From contig NC_019892.1 of the NCBI RefSeq assembly GCF_000242455.2, positions 2,294,001 to 2,358,000 of the forward strand: a stretch of 64,000 nt of DNA, written 5' to 3'. Of the stretch, positions 19,201-27,385 are shown in pieces. Position numbers and translations under genes: made by a program. Below the pieces are notes generated by a model. The model searched no databases. It worked only from the letters and a program-made list of their open reading frames with translations, and was not told the origin of the DNA. The stretch comes from Singulisphaera acidiphila DSM 18658 (GTDB lineage Bacteria > Planctomycetota > Planctomycetia > Isosphaerales > Isosphaeraceae). Position 1 is the first letter of the stretch. Every line of letters starts with the position of its first letter.

Positions 19201-19374
19201 GAGAGACCTCGTCGTGAATCATAACGGAAGAAAGGTTTGTGCGGAGGTCGATTGACGCCCTGCGTGTCCGACCGCATCATAAACCATCGAATTGGAACAC
19301 GATCGGTCGAGTTTGGAAAGCCCCCATGTGCCACGGTGGGCGAATCCTTGACGTACTCGAAGGCGTTTTATTTT

Positions 19375-20193
19375 ATGCCGATAGGTCAATCTTCGCCCTT
19401 CCCGACGGCCTTGGTGACCGGAGCCGGCCGTGGCATCGGTCTCGGGATTGCAACGGCTCTTGCCAAGGCCGGATTTCAGGTCGCACTGAGCGACATTGAT
19501 GGAGATTCAGCCGTGCGCTCCGCGTCGCTGCTTGGCGATCAGGGGTCTACAACGCTGGGCATAAGGTTGGATGTGAGCGATGCAGATGGCTGGGAGCAGG
19601 CCGTTGGGGAAGTCACCGCGCGCTGGGGTGGGCTCGACGTCCTGGTGAACAACGCGGGGATCAGCCCTCGCGGTACGATTGAATCGACCGACGAAGCGCT
19701 CTGGGATCGCACCCTGGCGATCAACCTGAAGGGGCCTTGGCTTGGCATCAAGGCGGCGCTTCCCTGGCTCCAGCGTCGGCGGGGCACGATCGTCAACATC
19801 GGCTCGACCCGGGCGACCCGACCGATGCCCGGTCTCTTCTCCTACGTGACGAGTAAGGCCGGCTTGCTCGGCCTGACCCGGCAAGTGGCCGTCGAGACTC
19901 TCGGGCAGGGAGTCACCTGCAACATGGTCGCGCCGGGCTGGGTCGATACCCCCGGAGAACGCCTGATCCAGGCCGAGCAGGGGAGGCCTGACTTCCCCCA
20001 GGGGGTGAGTAACCTGACCACGTCGGAGGACGTCGGCGGCGCTGTCGTTTTTCTCGCCTCGCCGGCCGGTCGCAAGGTCAACGGGGTCATCCTTTACCTC
20101 GACTCGGGCCTTCACTTCGCCGACGACGCGGGCATGGTCTACCTGCCTGATGAAAAAGTGGTTCGCTATCATCAGCCGACCCCCAACCCTTAA
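19375..20193 (+). CDS. SDR-family oxidoreductase
   Basis: 272 aa classical short-chain dehydrogenase: cofactor motif TGAGRGIGLGIA near residues 16-27, NNAGIS, active-site Ser in NIGSTRA and catalytic SYVTSKAG. The Asp after the second strand (LSDIDG) suggests NAD preference. ATG 19375 (MPIGQSS) is chosen as the fold begins directly after; the open frame extends to 19237 without a good ribosome site. Followed 30 bases later by a sugar isomerase/epimerase, so a polyol or sugar-acid pathway is plausible. Confidence 0.9.
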   Translation: MPIGQSSPFPTALVTGAGRGIGLGIATALAKAGFQVALSDIDGDSAVRSASLLGDQGSTTLGIRLDVSDADGWEQAVGEVTARWGGLDVLVNNAGISPRGTIESTDEALWDRTLAINLKGPWLGIKAALPWLQRRRGTIVNIGSTRATRPMPGLFSYVTSKAGLLGLTRQVAVETLGQGVTCNMVAPGWVDTPGERLIQAEQGRPDFPQGVSNLTTSEDVGGAVVFLASPAGRKVNGVILYLDSGLHFADDAGMVYLPDEKVVRYHQPTPNP

Positions 20194-20223
20194 CGCTCCC
20201 TTATTTTTTTTGGAGGCTCGGTC

Positions 20224-21036
20224 GTGAGCGAATTCCTCTACTGCCTGAACACAAGCACGATCCGGCCCACTCCCTTACTTGAGAAAATCCGGATCGCCGG
20301 TCGCTTGGGCTATCAGGCCTTGGAACCCTGGAACGACGAGATCGATGAGTATCTGCGGTCGGGGGGGACTCTCCCTGACCTTCGCAAGGCGCTGACGGAC
20401 GCCGGCCTCAAGGTCGTGAGTGTAATCGCCCTCCACGGTTGGGTCCTGGCCAAGGGGGCGGATTACGCCAAGGTCCAGGACGATTGCCGGCGGCGGATGG
20501 AGCAAGCGGCTGCCTTGGGCAGTCCCTCCATCGTCGCGAGCCCCCCCCAAGAGGTCGTTGATCTCGACCAGGCGGCCACCCGGTTTGCGGAACTCCTCGA
20601 ACTGGGGCGTCAGTGCGGTGTGACCCCGTCGATGGAATTCCTCGGCTTCGTCGCGGGGGTCAAGAACGTCGCCAGCGCCTTGGCCATTGCGCTCGGCTCG
20701 GGTGATCCTCATGCCACGGTCGTGGCTGACGTCTTTCACATGATCCGTGGGGGTGGGTCGGTCGACGACTTGCTCACCCTCGAAGGGAGGCAACTCGCCT
20801 GCTTCCACCTCAACGACCTCCCTGCCTCTCCTGATCCGTTGACCCAGACCGATGCCGATCGGGTCATGCTCGGCGAAGGGATCGCCGACCTGCCCCGAGT
20901 CATCGCCAATCTCCGCACCATCGGCTTCCGAGGGCCTCTCTCCCTCGAACTCTTCAACCGCGAACTCTGGGGTCAAGACCCCTTCGAGGTGGCCCGGACC
21001 GGGATCGAACGGATGAGGAGCCTCGTCGAGGGATAG
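20224..21036 (+). CDS. Sugar phosphate isomerase/epimerase (TIM barrel)
   Basis: 270 aa, xylose-isomerase-like/AP-endonuclease-2 barrel. Metal-ligand regions are visible: SMEFLGF, VADVFHMIRGG, CFHLNDLP and the final LSLELFNRELWG. GTG 20224 has GGAGG about 8 bases before it. Encoded with the SDR immediately upstream; the pair resembles inositol/keto-sugar catabolic enzymes, but the substrate is not predictable from motifs. Confidence 0.9.
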   Translation: MSEFLYCLNTSTIRPTPLLEKIRIAGRLGYQALEPWNDEIDEYLRSGGTLPDLRKALTDAGLKVVSVIALHGWVLAKGADYAKVQDDCRRRMEQAAALGSPSIVASPPQEVVDLDQAATRFAELLELGRQCGVTPSMEFLGFVAGVKNVASALAIALGSGDPHATVVADVFHMIRGGGSVDDLLTLEGRQLACFHLNDLPASPDPLTQTDADRVMLGEGIADLPRVIANLRTIGFRGPLSLELFNRELWGQDPFEVARTGIERMRSLVEG

Positions 21037-21069
21037 TCGATTGCCCTTTGAGGTTACCGACTTGCCGGG

Positions 21070-21138
21070 GCGTCAGCTCCCTGTCTTTTTGTGAAGTGAC
21101 TGGGCCTGGGTGTGGGCCAGTAGACAGGGAGCTCACGC
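21070..21138. terminator. Bidirectional stem-loop between convergent genes
   Basis: Arms 21070-21086 and 21122-21138 are inverted repeats of 17 bases with one mismatch (core AGCTCCCTGTCT / AGACAGGGAGCT), enclosing 35 bases that start with a T run and contain a weaker inner ACTGG/CCAGT pairing. It lies 33 bases after the isomerase stop and 15 before the minus-strand aldolase stop, the expected place for a two-way terminator. Confidence 0.7.
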
Positions 21139-21153
21139 TTCGCCTTTTCTCGC

Positions 21154-21951
21154 TTAATACTTGGCCATTTCGGCCGTTCCACGCTCCGGATGGAGCTGCC
21201 GAATGTACTGGCCAGCGCCGTCGAGCATCATCTTGAGCTCGCTGCCGAGAGCGATGAACTGCCAGCCTTCCGCAATCCTACGCTCGACGTCGGCGATCGA
21301 GTGCAGGTGGATACCGCACGGGATCCCTTGACGCTTGGCCGCTTCCCGAATCCGGGTCAAGGTTTCTTCCATCAACTCCTTGCTCGGCGGACTGCCGTCG
21401 GGCTTGCGGAGCGAGGCGGCAAGGTCGTTGGGGCCGACAAAGACCGCGTCGATGCCGGGGACCGCATAAATCTCGTCGGCGATATCGACGGCCGCGATGT
21501 GTTCGGTCTGAATGACGACCAGGATTTCGTTATCGGCTTGCTGGTAATAGTCTTCTGCGGTTGCGCCGTAGTTCATGGCGTGCATGCCGCCGCCGACCGA
21601 GCGATTCCCCAAAGGCGGATACTTGGCGGCGGCCACGATCGCTTTCGCCTCGGCGGCATCCATCACCATGGGGACGACGATCCCCATTGCACCGCAGTCG
21701 AGAACCGACTTGATGTACTCGTGGCGCGAGGCAGGAACACGTGCCAAGGGGACGCAGCCGGCATCGGCGATCGCGCCGAACATCATGGCGGCGGTCTGGA
21801 TGTCGGTATGCGTGTGCTCCATGTCGACTGTCAGCCAGGGGAAGCCCGACCGCGCCAGGAATCGCGCGGCGACCACGCTCCCGAGCGACAACCATGTGCC
21901 GACTTGCGGTTTTCCCTCGCGCAACGCCTTCTTGACCGGATTCGGTTTCAA
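21154..21951 (-). CDS. HpcH/HpaI aldolase family protein
   Basis: 265 aa. Class II pyruvate aldolase of the HpcH/HpaI type: VGTWLSLGS, VDMEHTHTD, LARVPAS, GAMGIVVPMV, IQTEHIAAV and AVFVGPNDLAASL. These cover the metal-binding Glu/Asp and the pyruvate pocket. TTG 21951 (giving KPNPVKKALREG) is preferred because GGGAGAG lies 5-6 bases upstream and family members start this way; a TTG at 21972 is also in frame. Likely cleaves 2-keto-3-deoxy sugar acids to pyruvate and an aldehyde, which would fit the SDR and isomerase that converge on it. Confidence 0.9.
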   Translation of the reverse strand: MKPNPVKKALREGKPQVGTWLSLGSVVAARFLARSGFPWLTVDMEHTHTDIQTAAMMFGAIADAGCVPLARVPASRHEYIKSVLDCGAMGIVVPMVMDAAEAKAIVAAAKYPPLGNRSVGGGMHAMNYGATAEDYYQQADNEILVVIQTEHIAAVDIADEIYAVPGIDAVFVGPNDLAASLRKPDGSPPSKELMEETLTRIREAAKRQGIPCGIHLHSIADVERRIAEGWQFIALGSELKMMLDGAGQYIRQLHPERGTAEMAKY

Positions 21952-22566
21952 TGCATCTCTCCCGCCAAACAACTGCCGCTGGCTGACGAGGGCTCAACCA
22001 GTGGACCAAAGTCAGATCGTCCGGGGCGAGTTTGCCAAGTCCCGAACGGCCCGGCAAGAGGCGATCCCCAAACCGATTCGCACTCCGTTCACGCAAAAGA
22101 CTCCCAAAATCTTGGGGACGCGGAATCATTGCTGAGATGCCCAGTCGAAACCCAGCCCCCATGGGCCACGGTTCAGAGGAAATGCGGCGGATCACGGCCG
22201 AAACGGATCGGTTAGGTAGGCCGGACGAACGAACCGTAGAAAGTGGTCGTTCGTTGGGCCGATAGCTCGCATCCATTTCCAGTGAGCGAGTCCCCAATCG
22301 GGGAATTTCTGAAACGCCTGCTATCGTCACACTAGGGTTAGATTGGTATGCTTTGACCATCCCCCCCTCATAATCCGGCGTAGCGAACCCGAGTTTCACG
22401 ACTCAGAAAAATGTGCGGAAGCTCCGATCTCTTTCGGATTCTATCGGCGTCGTCAGATGCTCCGCATGCGGGAAACGGAACTGTCAATCGGACGGGGTCT
22501 CCTGGTAGCCCCGATGTGTTCCTACGCCCTCATTTGCTAATCAAGAGTACGGAAGGGGATGTAACC
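21952..22566. other. Gap upstream of DUF1559 gene
   Basis: Roughly 600 bases with no convincing gene: the open frames are antisense or short, rich in Arg/Pro/Ser and start without ribosome sites. It must contain the promoter of the aldolase (minus) and of the DUF1559 gene (plus); I found no confident promoter or operator. Confidence 0.5.
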
Positions 22567-23517
22567 ATGAGTCGTCGTCGCGGTTTTACGCTCATCGAGC
22601 TTCTGGTGGTGATTGCGATCATTGCCGTCCTAATCGCATTGCTTTTACCGGCCGTGCAGGCCGCACGCGAGGCTGCAAGGCGGTCTCAGTGCGTCAACAA
22701 TCTCAAGCAGCTCGCGCTCGGGATGCACAACTATCACGACGTCAACGGCTCGCTCCCCATCGGCCGCCAGAGCGGGCCGAGGCGAACCTGGGCGTTCAGC
22801 ATCTTCGCCAACATCGAGCAGACCCCCCTCTTCAACTCGATCAACTTCACCACCGACTTCTACCAGCCCCAGAACACGACGGTGATTCGGACCGCAGTCA
22901 ACGTGTTTGACTGCCCCTCTGACGTCAACAGCGCGGCTTTGGAGGAGCCTTCCTCCCAATACCCCCGCGCCAAGGCCGACTACATGGTGAACTGGGGGAA
23001 CACGCATTTCGACCAGGACCGGGCGAGCAACCCCTTCGCCGGACCGTATAACATTTCGGGGCAGGTCAATGTGTCCTACCTGAATGCCCCGTTCAGCTTG
23101 AACAAGTCGGCCGGCCTTCGCGACATGATCGACGGCACCAGCAACACCCTGCTGCTGTCGGAAGTCGTCGTTGGAGCGAATAACGGGAATAATTCCGATC
23201 ACCGAGGTGACATCTACAATGATGACCACAACTGCTTTTATTTTAACGTCTACTCGACGCCCAACTCGAAGCTGACACCCGACTGGATGCAGGGCTACTG
23301 CCTCTATCCGAATCAGACCAACCCACCCTGCGTTGACTCTAGCTCGAAAAGCCCCGCTGTGTCGTTCAACGCGGCGAGGAGCTTCCACTCGGGCGGTGTG
23401 AATGCGGCGATGGGCGACGGCTCGGTCAAGTTCTACAAGGACACCATCTCGGCGCAGACCTGGCGGGCCCTTGGCACGATGAGCGGCGGCGAGGTGATCG
23501 ACGCCAGCTCGCTCTGA
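22567..23517 (+). CDS. DUF1559 prepilin-like protein (H-X9-DG type)
   Basis: 316 aa. Type IV prepilin-like leader: [18 protein letters not shown], with cleavage expected after Gly, followed by the planctomycete-specific [14 protein letters not shown] and [19 protein letters not shown]-terminal H-X9-DG motif ([19 protein letters not shown]) is present. The frame is open from 22411, but ATG 22567 with GGAAGGGGA upstream starts the leader. Such proteins form an expanded family of presumed pseudopilins or surface proteins in planctomycetes; function unknown. Followed by a small lipoprotein gene. Confidence 0.93.
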   Translation: MSRRRGFTLIELLVVIAIIAVLIALLLPAVQAAREAARRSQCVNNLKQLALGMHNYHDVNGSLPIGRQSGPRRTWAFSIFANIEQTPLFNSINFTTDFYQPQNTTVIRTAVNVFDCPSDVNSAALEEPSSQYPRAKADYMVNWGNTHFDQDRASNPFAGPYNISGQVNVSYLNAPFSLNKSAGLRDMIDGTSNTLLLSEVVVGANNGNNSDHRGDIYNDDHNCFYFNVYSTPNSKLTPDWMQGYCLYPNQTNPPCVDSSSKSPAVSFNAARSFHSGGVNAAMGDGSVKFYKDTISAQTWRALGTMSGGEVIDASSL

Positions 23518-23673
23518 TCCGGCCCCACGCCGTTTTGGAGCTGGTCGGGACGAACGGGCCGTCGTGTTGTCCGCACGGCGGCCCTCGTCGATTTGGAAAC
23601 CACGGGCGGAGTTTCGACCTGCGCCGCTTGTGGTCGATTTCTGGAATCAACGAGTTCGTTTGGAGAGGAAACG

Positions 23674-23886
23674 ATGATGACGCGCACGACCTGGTGTCGC
23701 GCCGCGGTGGGCGGTCAAGCTCTCGCTCTCGCTTTAATCGCGGGTTGTGGCAGCAAGGAGCCCGACCTGACCCCCGACCCGGCCCTGGCCTCGAAGCCGT
23801 TTCCGAAGGTCGATTCGCCGGCCGATAAAGTGAAGCCGAAGCCGGCCTCATTCCCGAAAGTGGGCGACCGCCGCGCCGGACCTTGA
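23674..23886 (+). CDS. Small lipoprotein linked to DUF1559 gene
   Basis: 70 aa. N-terminal signal with lipobox LIAGC; the Cys is followed by a Pro/Lys/Asp-rich tail with no fold visible. ATG 23674 (another ATG follows directly) has GGAGAGGAA 3 bases upstream. 156 bases after the DUF1559 stop. A comparable small lipoprotein gene follows the second DUF1559 gene of the window, so the pairing looks meaningful. Confidence 0.78.
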   Translation: MMTRTTWCRAAVGGQALALALIAGCGSKEPDLTPDPALASKPFPKVDSPADKVKPKPASFPKVGDRRAGP

Positions 23887-24234
23887 TCCCGTTCCCTCCC
23901 CATCGCGCCTGCCGCCGATCTCTTTGTCATTGCCGTTACCGCCCTTCCTTTCGGGCGGGACAAGCTTATTGCTTTTATGAGCACCAAAAGATCGGCCGAC
24001 TCCTCGCATTTCTTCAAAGCATCGCTTGGGGAGCCGATTCGCTGGCTGACCTCTGCAAACGCCTGGTCGAGGTGTTCGGGCTGACCCTCGAATAAATCAC
24101 TCGTCCAGGAAGCAGAACGTGGAGGAGACCCCCTTGGGGGAGAGTCTTCCCGTACGATGACTGTGTTGAGTGACCTTCGGCCCTGATCCACCTCCTTCCT
24201 TGCACCCGGGTGGCTCAGGGCCGATTCGTCGTTT
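23887..24234. other. Intergenic segment before the structured RNA
   Basis: No gene recognised; contains the short hairpin at 23939-23958 and a C-rich/G-rich pair near 24126-24137 (ACCCCC, TT, GGGGG). Short open frames here have no family resemblance. Confidence 0.5.
23939..23958 (+). terminator. Hairpin after the lipoprotein gene
   Basis: CCGCCC (23939-23944) pairs with GGGCGG (23953-23958) across an 8-base pyrimidine loop, 52 bases after the lipoprotein stop. No T run follows, so termination strength is uncertain. Confidence 0.4.
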
Positions 24235-24240
24235 TATAAT
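24235..24240 (+). promoter_or_regulatory. Candidate -10 box
   Basis: TATAAT lies in a short AT-rich patch (GTTTTATAATGATCG). No good -35 hexamer stands 16-18 bases upstream. If real, transcription would begin near 24247 and read through the structured segment into the glycosyltransferase gene. Confidence 0.3.
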
Positions 24241-24246
24241 GATCGT

Positions 24247-24408
24247 ACGATGCCGTTCCAAGTTTCGTGCCAGGCCGTCAAGATTCAAAACTCTTGGACT
24301 CGCGTTCGGACTTGGAAATTCCGTAAAATGCAGCACACTTGCTCGTAAAGGAGGCCGACGGGACGAGAGGCAATGTCGGGAATAGGGTAGAGCTCGGCCT
24401 CCTTTTTT
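24247..24408 (+). ncRNA. Candidate structured RNA or leader upstream of glycosyltransferase
   Basis: The segment contains TTCCAAGT (24256-24263) pairing exactly with ACTTGGAA (24310-24317); inside it GTCAAGA and TCTTGGAC form a second helix with one bulge. About 30 bases further on comes the perfect 12-bp terminator stem at 24347-24405 with six T. A competing CCGAC (24355-24359)/GTCGG (24375-24379) helix would break the terminator. This arrangement suits an sRNA or an attenuated leader (riboswitch-like). I could not match it to a known family. Confidence 0.4.
24347..24408 (+). terminator. Intrinsic terminator in the glycosyltransferase leader
   Basis: AAAGGAGGCCGA (24347-24358) and TCGGCCTCCTTT (24394-24405) are perfectly complementary, loop 35 bases, then the T run 24403-24408. 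It ends 42 bases before the glycosyltransferase start and ~460 bases after the previous gene, so it is more likely to end a leader or small RNA than the lipoprotein transcript. Confidence 0.7.
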
Positions 24409-24450
24409 GGCGTCCTTTGTGGAATTCCGCTCGTCATGAGTGAGTGATCC

Positions 24451-25611
24451 ATGCGAGTGACTGTCGTCACCGAGACCTACTATCCCCAAGTCAACGGCGT
24501 TTCACGCACGCTCGGGCAGCTTGTCCGATACCTCACCGAGGCGGGCGACGAGGTTCAGCTCGTTCATCCCGACTACGGCGTGGAACCGAAGGAGCAGGGG
24601 GCCCTCCTGGTCCGGTCCTGGCCACTGCCGTTCTACAAGGAACTCCGCCTGCCGCTGCCGCCGTTCGGGAGGATCCACCGGCGCATTGACGAGTTTCGCC
24701 CCGACCTGATCCACATCGCCACCGAGGCGACCTTGGGGTTGAGTCTGCTCGGTTTGGCCAAGCGGCGCAAGATTCCGGTGGTTTCCAGCTTTCACACCAA
24801 CTTCGACCAGTACAGCAACCACTACCGTGTCGGCTGGGCCAAAGGGACGATCTGGCGCTACCTGCGCTGGTTCCACAATCGGACGCTGGAAACCTACACC
24901 CCCTCACTGACGACGATCGTCGACCTGGAAAAACGCGGGTTTGAACGATTGGTGCTCTGGCCACGTGGCGTTGATAGCCACCTGTTCCGCCCCGATCGTC
25001 CGGGGCGAGCGCGAATCAGGGCCGACCTGGGATTTGAGCCGGATGACGTGGTGATCGGCTACGTGAGCCGGATGGCCGTCGAGAAGAACGTTGCCTACCT
25101 GATCGATGCCTTCGAACGGGTGGCTGCCGTTCGCCCCAAGGCGCGGTTTCTGCTCGTGGGGGATGGCCCCGCGCGGGCCGACCTCGAATCAAAAATCGGT
25201 GGGCAAGCTCGCTTCGTCGGATATCGGAGTGGCGACGACCTGGCCGATCACTACGCGGCCGCCGACGTCTTCGCCTTCTCCAGCCTGACCGAAACCTTCG
25301 GCAACGTGATCCTCGAAGCGATGGCCTCGGGCTTGCCGGTCGTGGCGCTCAGGGCAGGGGGGGTGGGGAACATCGTCCAGCCAGGGGTCAATGGCTTCCT
25401 GCTCGACCCCGACCAACCCCCGGAACAATTTGCCGAGACTCTGATCAAGCTGGTCGACGATACCGCGCTCCGGGAACGGCTTGCGCAATCGGCACGCGGC
25501 TTTGCGGTAGGAAAGAGCTGGGACGCCGTCATGGATCTGCTCCGCCAACGCTATGAGAAGATCATCAGCGAAACGACACCCCAGGATCTCTCACCCGTAC
25601 TGGCCTCGTAA
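24451..25611 (+). CDS. GT4-type glycosyltransferase (mannosyltransferase-like)
   Basis: 386 aa GT-B fold. N-terminal domain starts VTETYYPQVNGVSRTL with the nucleotide/acceptor loop; SFHTNFDQYSNHYR and WPRGVDSHLFRP are typical of PimB/MgtA-like mannosyl- or glucosyltransferases. The C-terminal donor domain has GYVSRMAVEKN, LLVGDGPARADLE and the EX7E element within SSLTETFGNVILEAMASGLP. Probably transfers a sugar from a nucleotide donor to a lipid or glycan at the cytoplasmic face. Preceded by the structured leader described above. Confidence 0.92.
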   Translation: MRVTVVTETYYPQVNGVSRTLGQLVRYLTEAGDEVQLVHPDYGVEPKEQGALLVRSWPLPFYKELRLPLPPFGRIHRRIDEFRPDLIHIATEATLGLSLLGLAKRRKIPVVSSFHTNFDQYSNHYRVGWAKGTIWRYLRWFHNRTLETYTPSLTTIVDLEKRGFERLVLWPRGVDSHLFRPDRPGRARIRADLGFEPDDVVIGYVSRMAVEKNVAYLIDAFERVAAVRPKARFLLVGDGPARADLESKIGGQARFVGYRSGDDLADHYAAADVFAFSSLTETFGNVILEAMASGLPVVALRAGGVGNIVQPGVNGFLLDPDQPPEQFAETLIKLVDDTALRERLAQSARGFAVGKSWDAVMDLLRQRYEKIISETTPQDLSPVLAS

Positions 25612-25624
25612 ATATCGAGAGCGC

Positions 25625-27316
25625 TCAACGAGGCCGTGCCGGCGTTTGGAACGTTTCGAATGCACGGTATTTTGCCCGCTCCACCCAGAGCGGGTAGCCT
25701 TGCATTTCGTTCCCCACGAGGTGCGAAGGGAGGTAGCGCTCACGGAGGAAGGACTGCAACGCGGGGAAGGGGGGGTAGCCCACAAAGATCAGGGCAGGGG
25801 GATGAGCATGGAGGTCCCTCATGATTCGGTCGATCCGAGGCCGGATCAGGGGGTGATCGGAATTCGCGTACGCTTTGAGAAGGTTGTCGACGAAGAAGTG
25901 GCGCGAGGTGCCATCGAGCCCGGAGTAGAAGAAGAGCGGACTCTGCCAGCCCCAGATGTAGAGTTGAGGGGTGTCGGTCCACAGTGTGGAACGCGTCGCG
26001 AGGTCTCGGCCGAGGTCTCGGAGCACAACCCATTGTCCGCCCCCTTTAAACTTGACGGTTAGCATCTCGGGGGGAGTCATCAAGTAGTCGCGCACCTGGA
26101 TTCGGACCGTCCAGACCAGGGCCAGGCTGAGCAAGAGGACCCAGGCCGCCCAAAGGACGGCACGGACCCCTCCCGCCATCATACGCGACACGGAATCGGC
26201 GAGGTGAACCGCCACCGCGACCGCCAGGCCAGGTAGGGGAAGCAGGTAATAGTGCTGCCAGAAGAGGCCGGGAAGCGCAACCTGGATCCAGGCCGAGATC
26301 GTCCAGGCCGCGATCAGCCGTCTGGCCATCGTCGAAGTTCGGACGATCCCCAACGCCATGACCGAGGGGATGCCCGCGAGCCAGAACGGCCAGCTTCCCG
26401 CTCCCCACCAGACGAGGTAGTCGGTCTTTCCAAACGGAGGGGGCAGATGACCCGACGGATCGGCATTGCCGGTCACCCAGCGCATCCAGAACGGGGGCGC
26501 GTTGGGCTCGGCCGGGGTGTCGGTGGCCAGAGCGCGGCCGTATTGGAAAATGTCCTCGTAGGCTGACGTGCCTGCTCCCTGGAGCACCAGGATCAGAGCG
26601 GCCAATCCCCAGATCAAAACGAACCCAACCGCCAGGGTGATTACGTCCTTCACGCGGTCGCGGAACGGTCGAGCCTGACAGAGCAGGCCAATCGCAAACA
26701 GAGGACCGTGAAGGACCACAATCTGCTTGAATAGACAGGCGATCCCCAGGCAAACGCCCGAGGCAAAAAGCAAGCGGCGGCTGCCGCGATCGATGGCCGC
26801 GATGAGGGCCGCCACCGAGGCGATGGCGAACAGGTTAATCGCGTGCTCGAAGTTCGCGCCGTTGCCATAGAGGTAGGGATCGGTACTGACGACGGCGTAA
26901 AGGAAGGCTGCCAGACAGGCTGCCCCTGGTCCTCGAAGTCTGAGGCCAAGCCACCAGACCAACATGATCGTGGCCAGGATGATCGGGATTGGCATCATCC
27001 GAACCGTCAACTCGTGAGACCCGCCGATCGCCAGGGCGGTGGCATAGAGCCAGTAGCCACCGGGGGGCTTGTTCTCGGTCAGGTCGCGATACATCACCGC
27101 GCCTTGGTCGATGCGCCGGCCGATGTAGGCGTAGGCCGCCTCGTCGCAGTCGAGCGGCTCGGCCTCGGCTCCGGAAACGGGCCAGAGATCGAGCCCGAAT
27201 CGATCACGGAGCGTCGGACCGAAGGTATGAGCACGGAGCCAGACGTCGAAGATCAGAAGGCCCGCGAGGACGAGCAGGGACCATCGCGGGGGGCTGGCCG
27301 GTTTGAAGTCAGTCAC
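25625..27316 (-). CDS. GT39-like membrane glycosyltransferase
   Basis: 563 aa with about ten membrane helices. After the first helix comes the periplasmic loop motif LDCDEAAYAYIGRRI followed by YRDLTENKPPGGYWLY, matching ArnT/PMT family enzymes that use polyprenyl-phosphate sugars; the acidic pair D-E is the catalytic element. The last ~130 residues are a soluble periplasmic domain. GTG 27316 lacks a clear ribosome site. Divergently transcribed from the next membrane protein with a 69-base gap. Confidence 0.82.
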   Translation of the reverse strand: MTDFKPASPPRWSLLVLAGLLIFDVWLRAHTFGPTLRDRFGLDLWPVSGAEAEPLDCDEAAYAYIGRRIDQGAVMYRDLTENKPPGGYWLYATALAIGGSHELTVRMMPIPIILATIMLVWWLGLRLRGPGAACLAAFLYAVVSTDPYLYGNGANFEHAINLFAIASVAALIAAIDRGSRRLLFASGVCLGIACLFKQIVVLHGPLFAIGLLCQARPFRDRVKDVITLAVGFVLIWGLAALILVLQGAGTSAYEDIFQYGRALATDTPAEPNAPPFWMRWVTGNADPSGHLPPPFGKTDYLVWWGAGSWPFWLAGIPSVMALGIVRTSTMARRLIAAWTISAWIQVALPGLFWQHYYLLPLPGLAVAVAVHLADSVSRMMAGGVRAVLWAAWVLLLSLALVWTVRIQVRDYLMTPPEMLTVKFKGGGQWVVLRDLGRDLATRSTLWTDTPQLYIWGWQSPLFFYSGLDGTSRHFFVDNLLKAYANSDHPLIRPRIDRIMRDLHAHPPALIFVGYPPFPALQSFLRERYLPSHLVGNEMQGYPLWVERAKYRAFETFQTPARPR

Positions 27317-27385
27317 GGTGTCGGTGCTGGTTTCGCCGTGTTAAGATCGGACGTCGAGAGTGCCTCGACATCTCGAGGGGTCGTC

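Noticed and set aside
26843..27385. N-terminal extension of the membrane protein at 27386
   Set aside because: The extension is antisense to the GT39-like gene and is hydrophilic and Arg/Gly-rich; ATG 27386 with its ribosome site starts a normal membrane protein.
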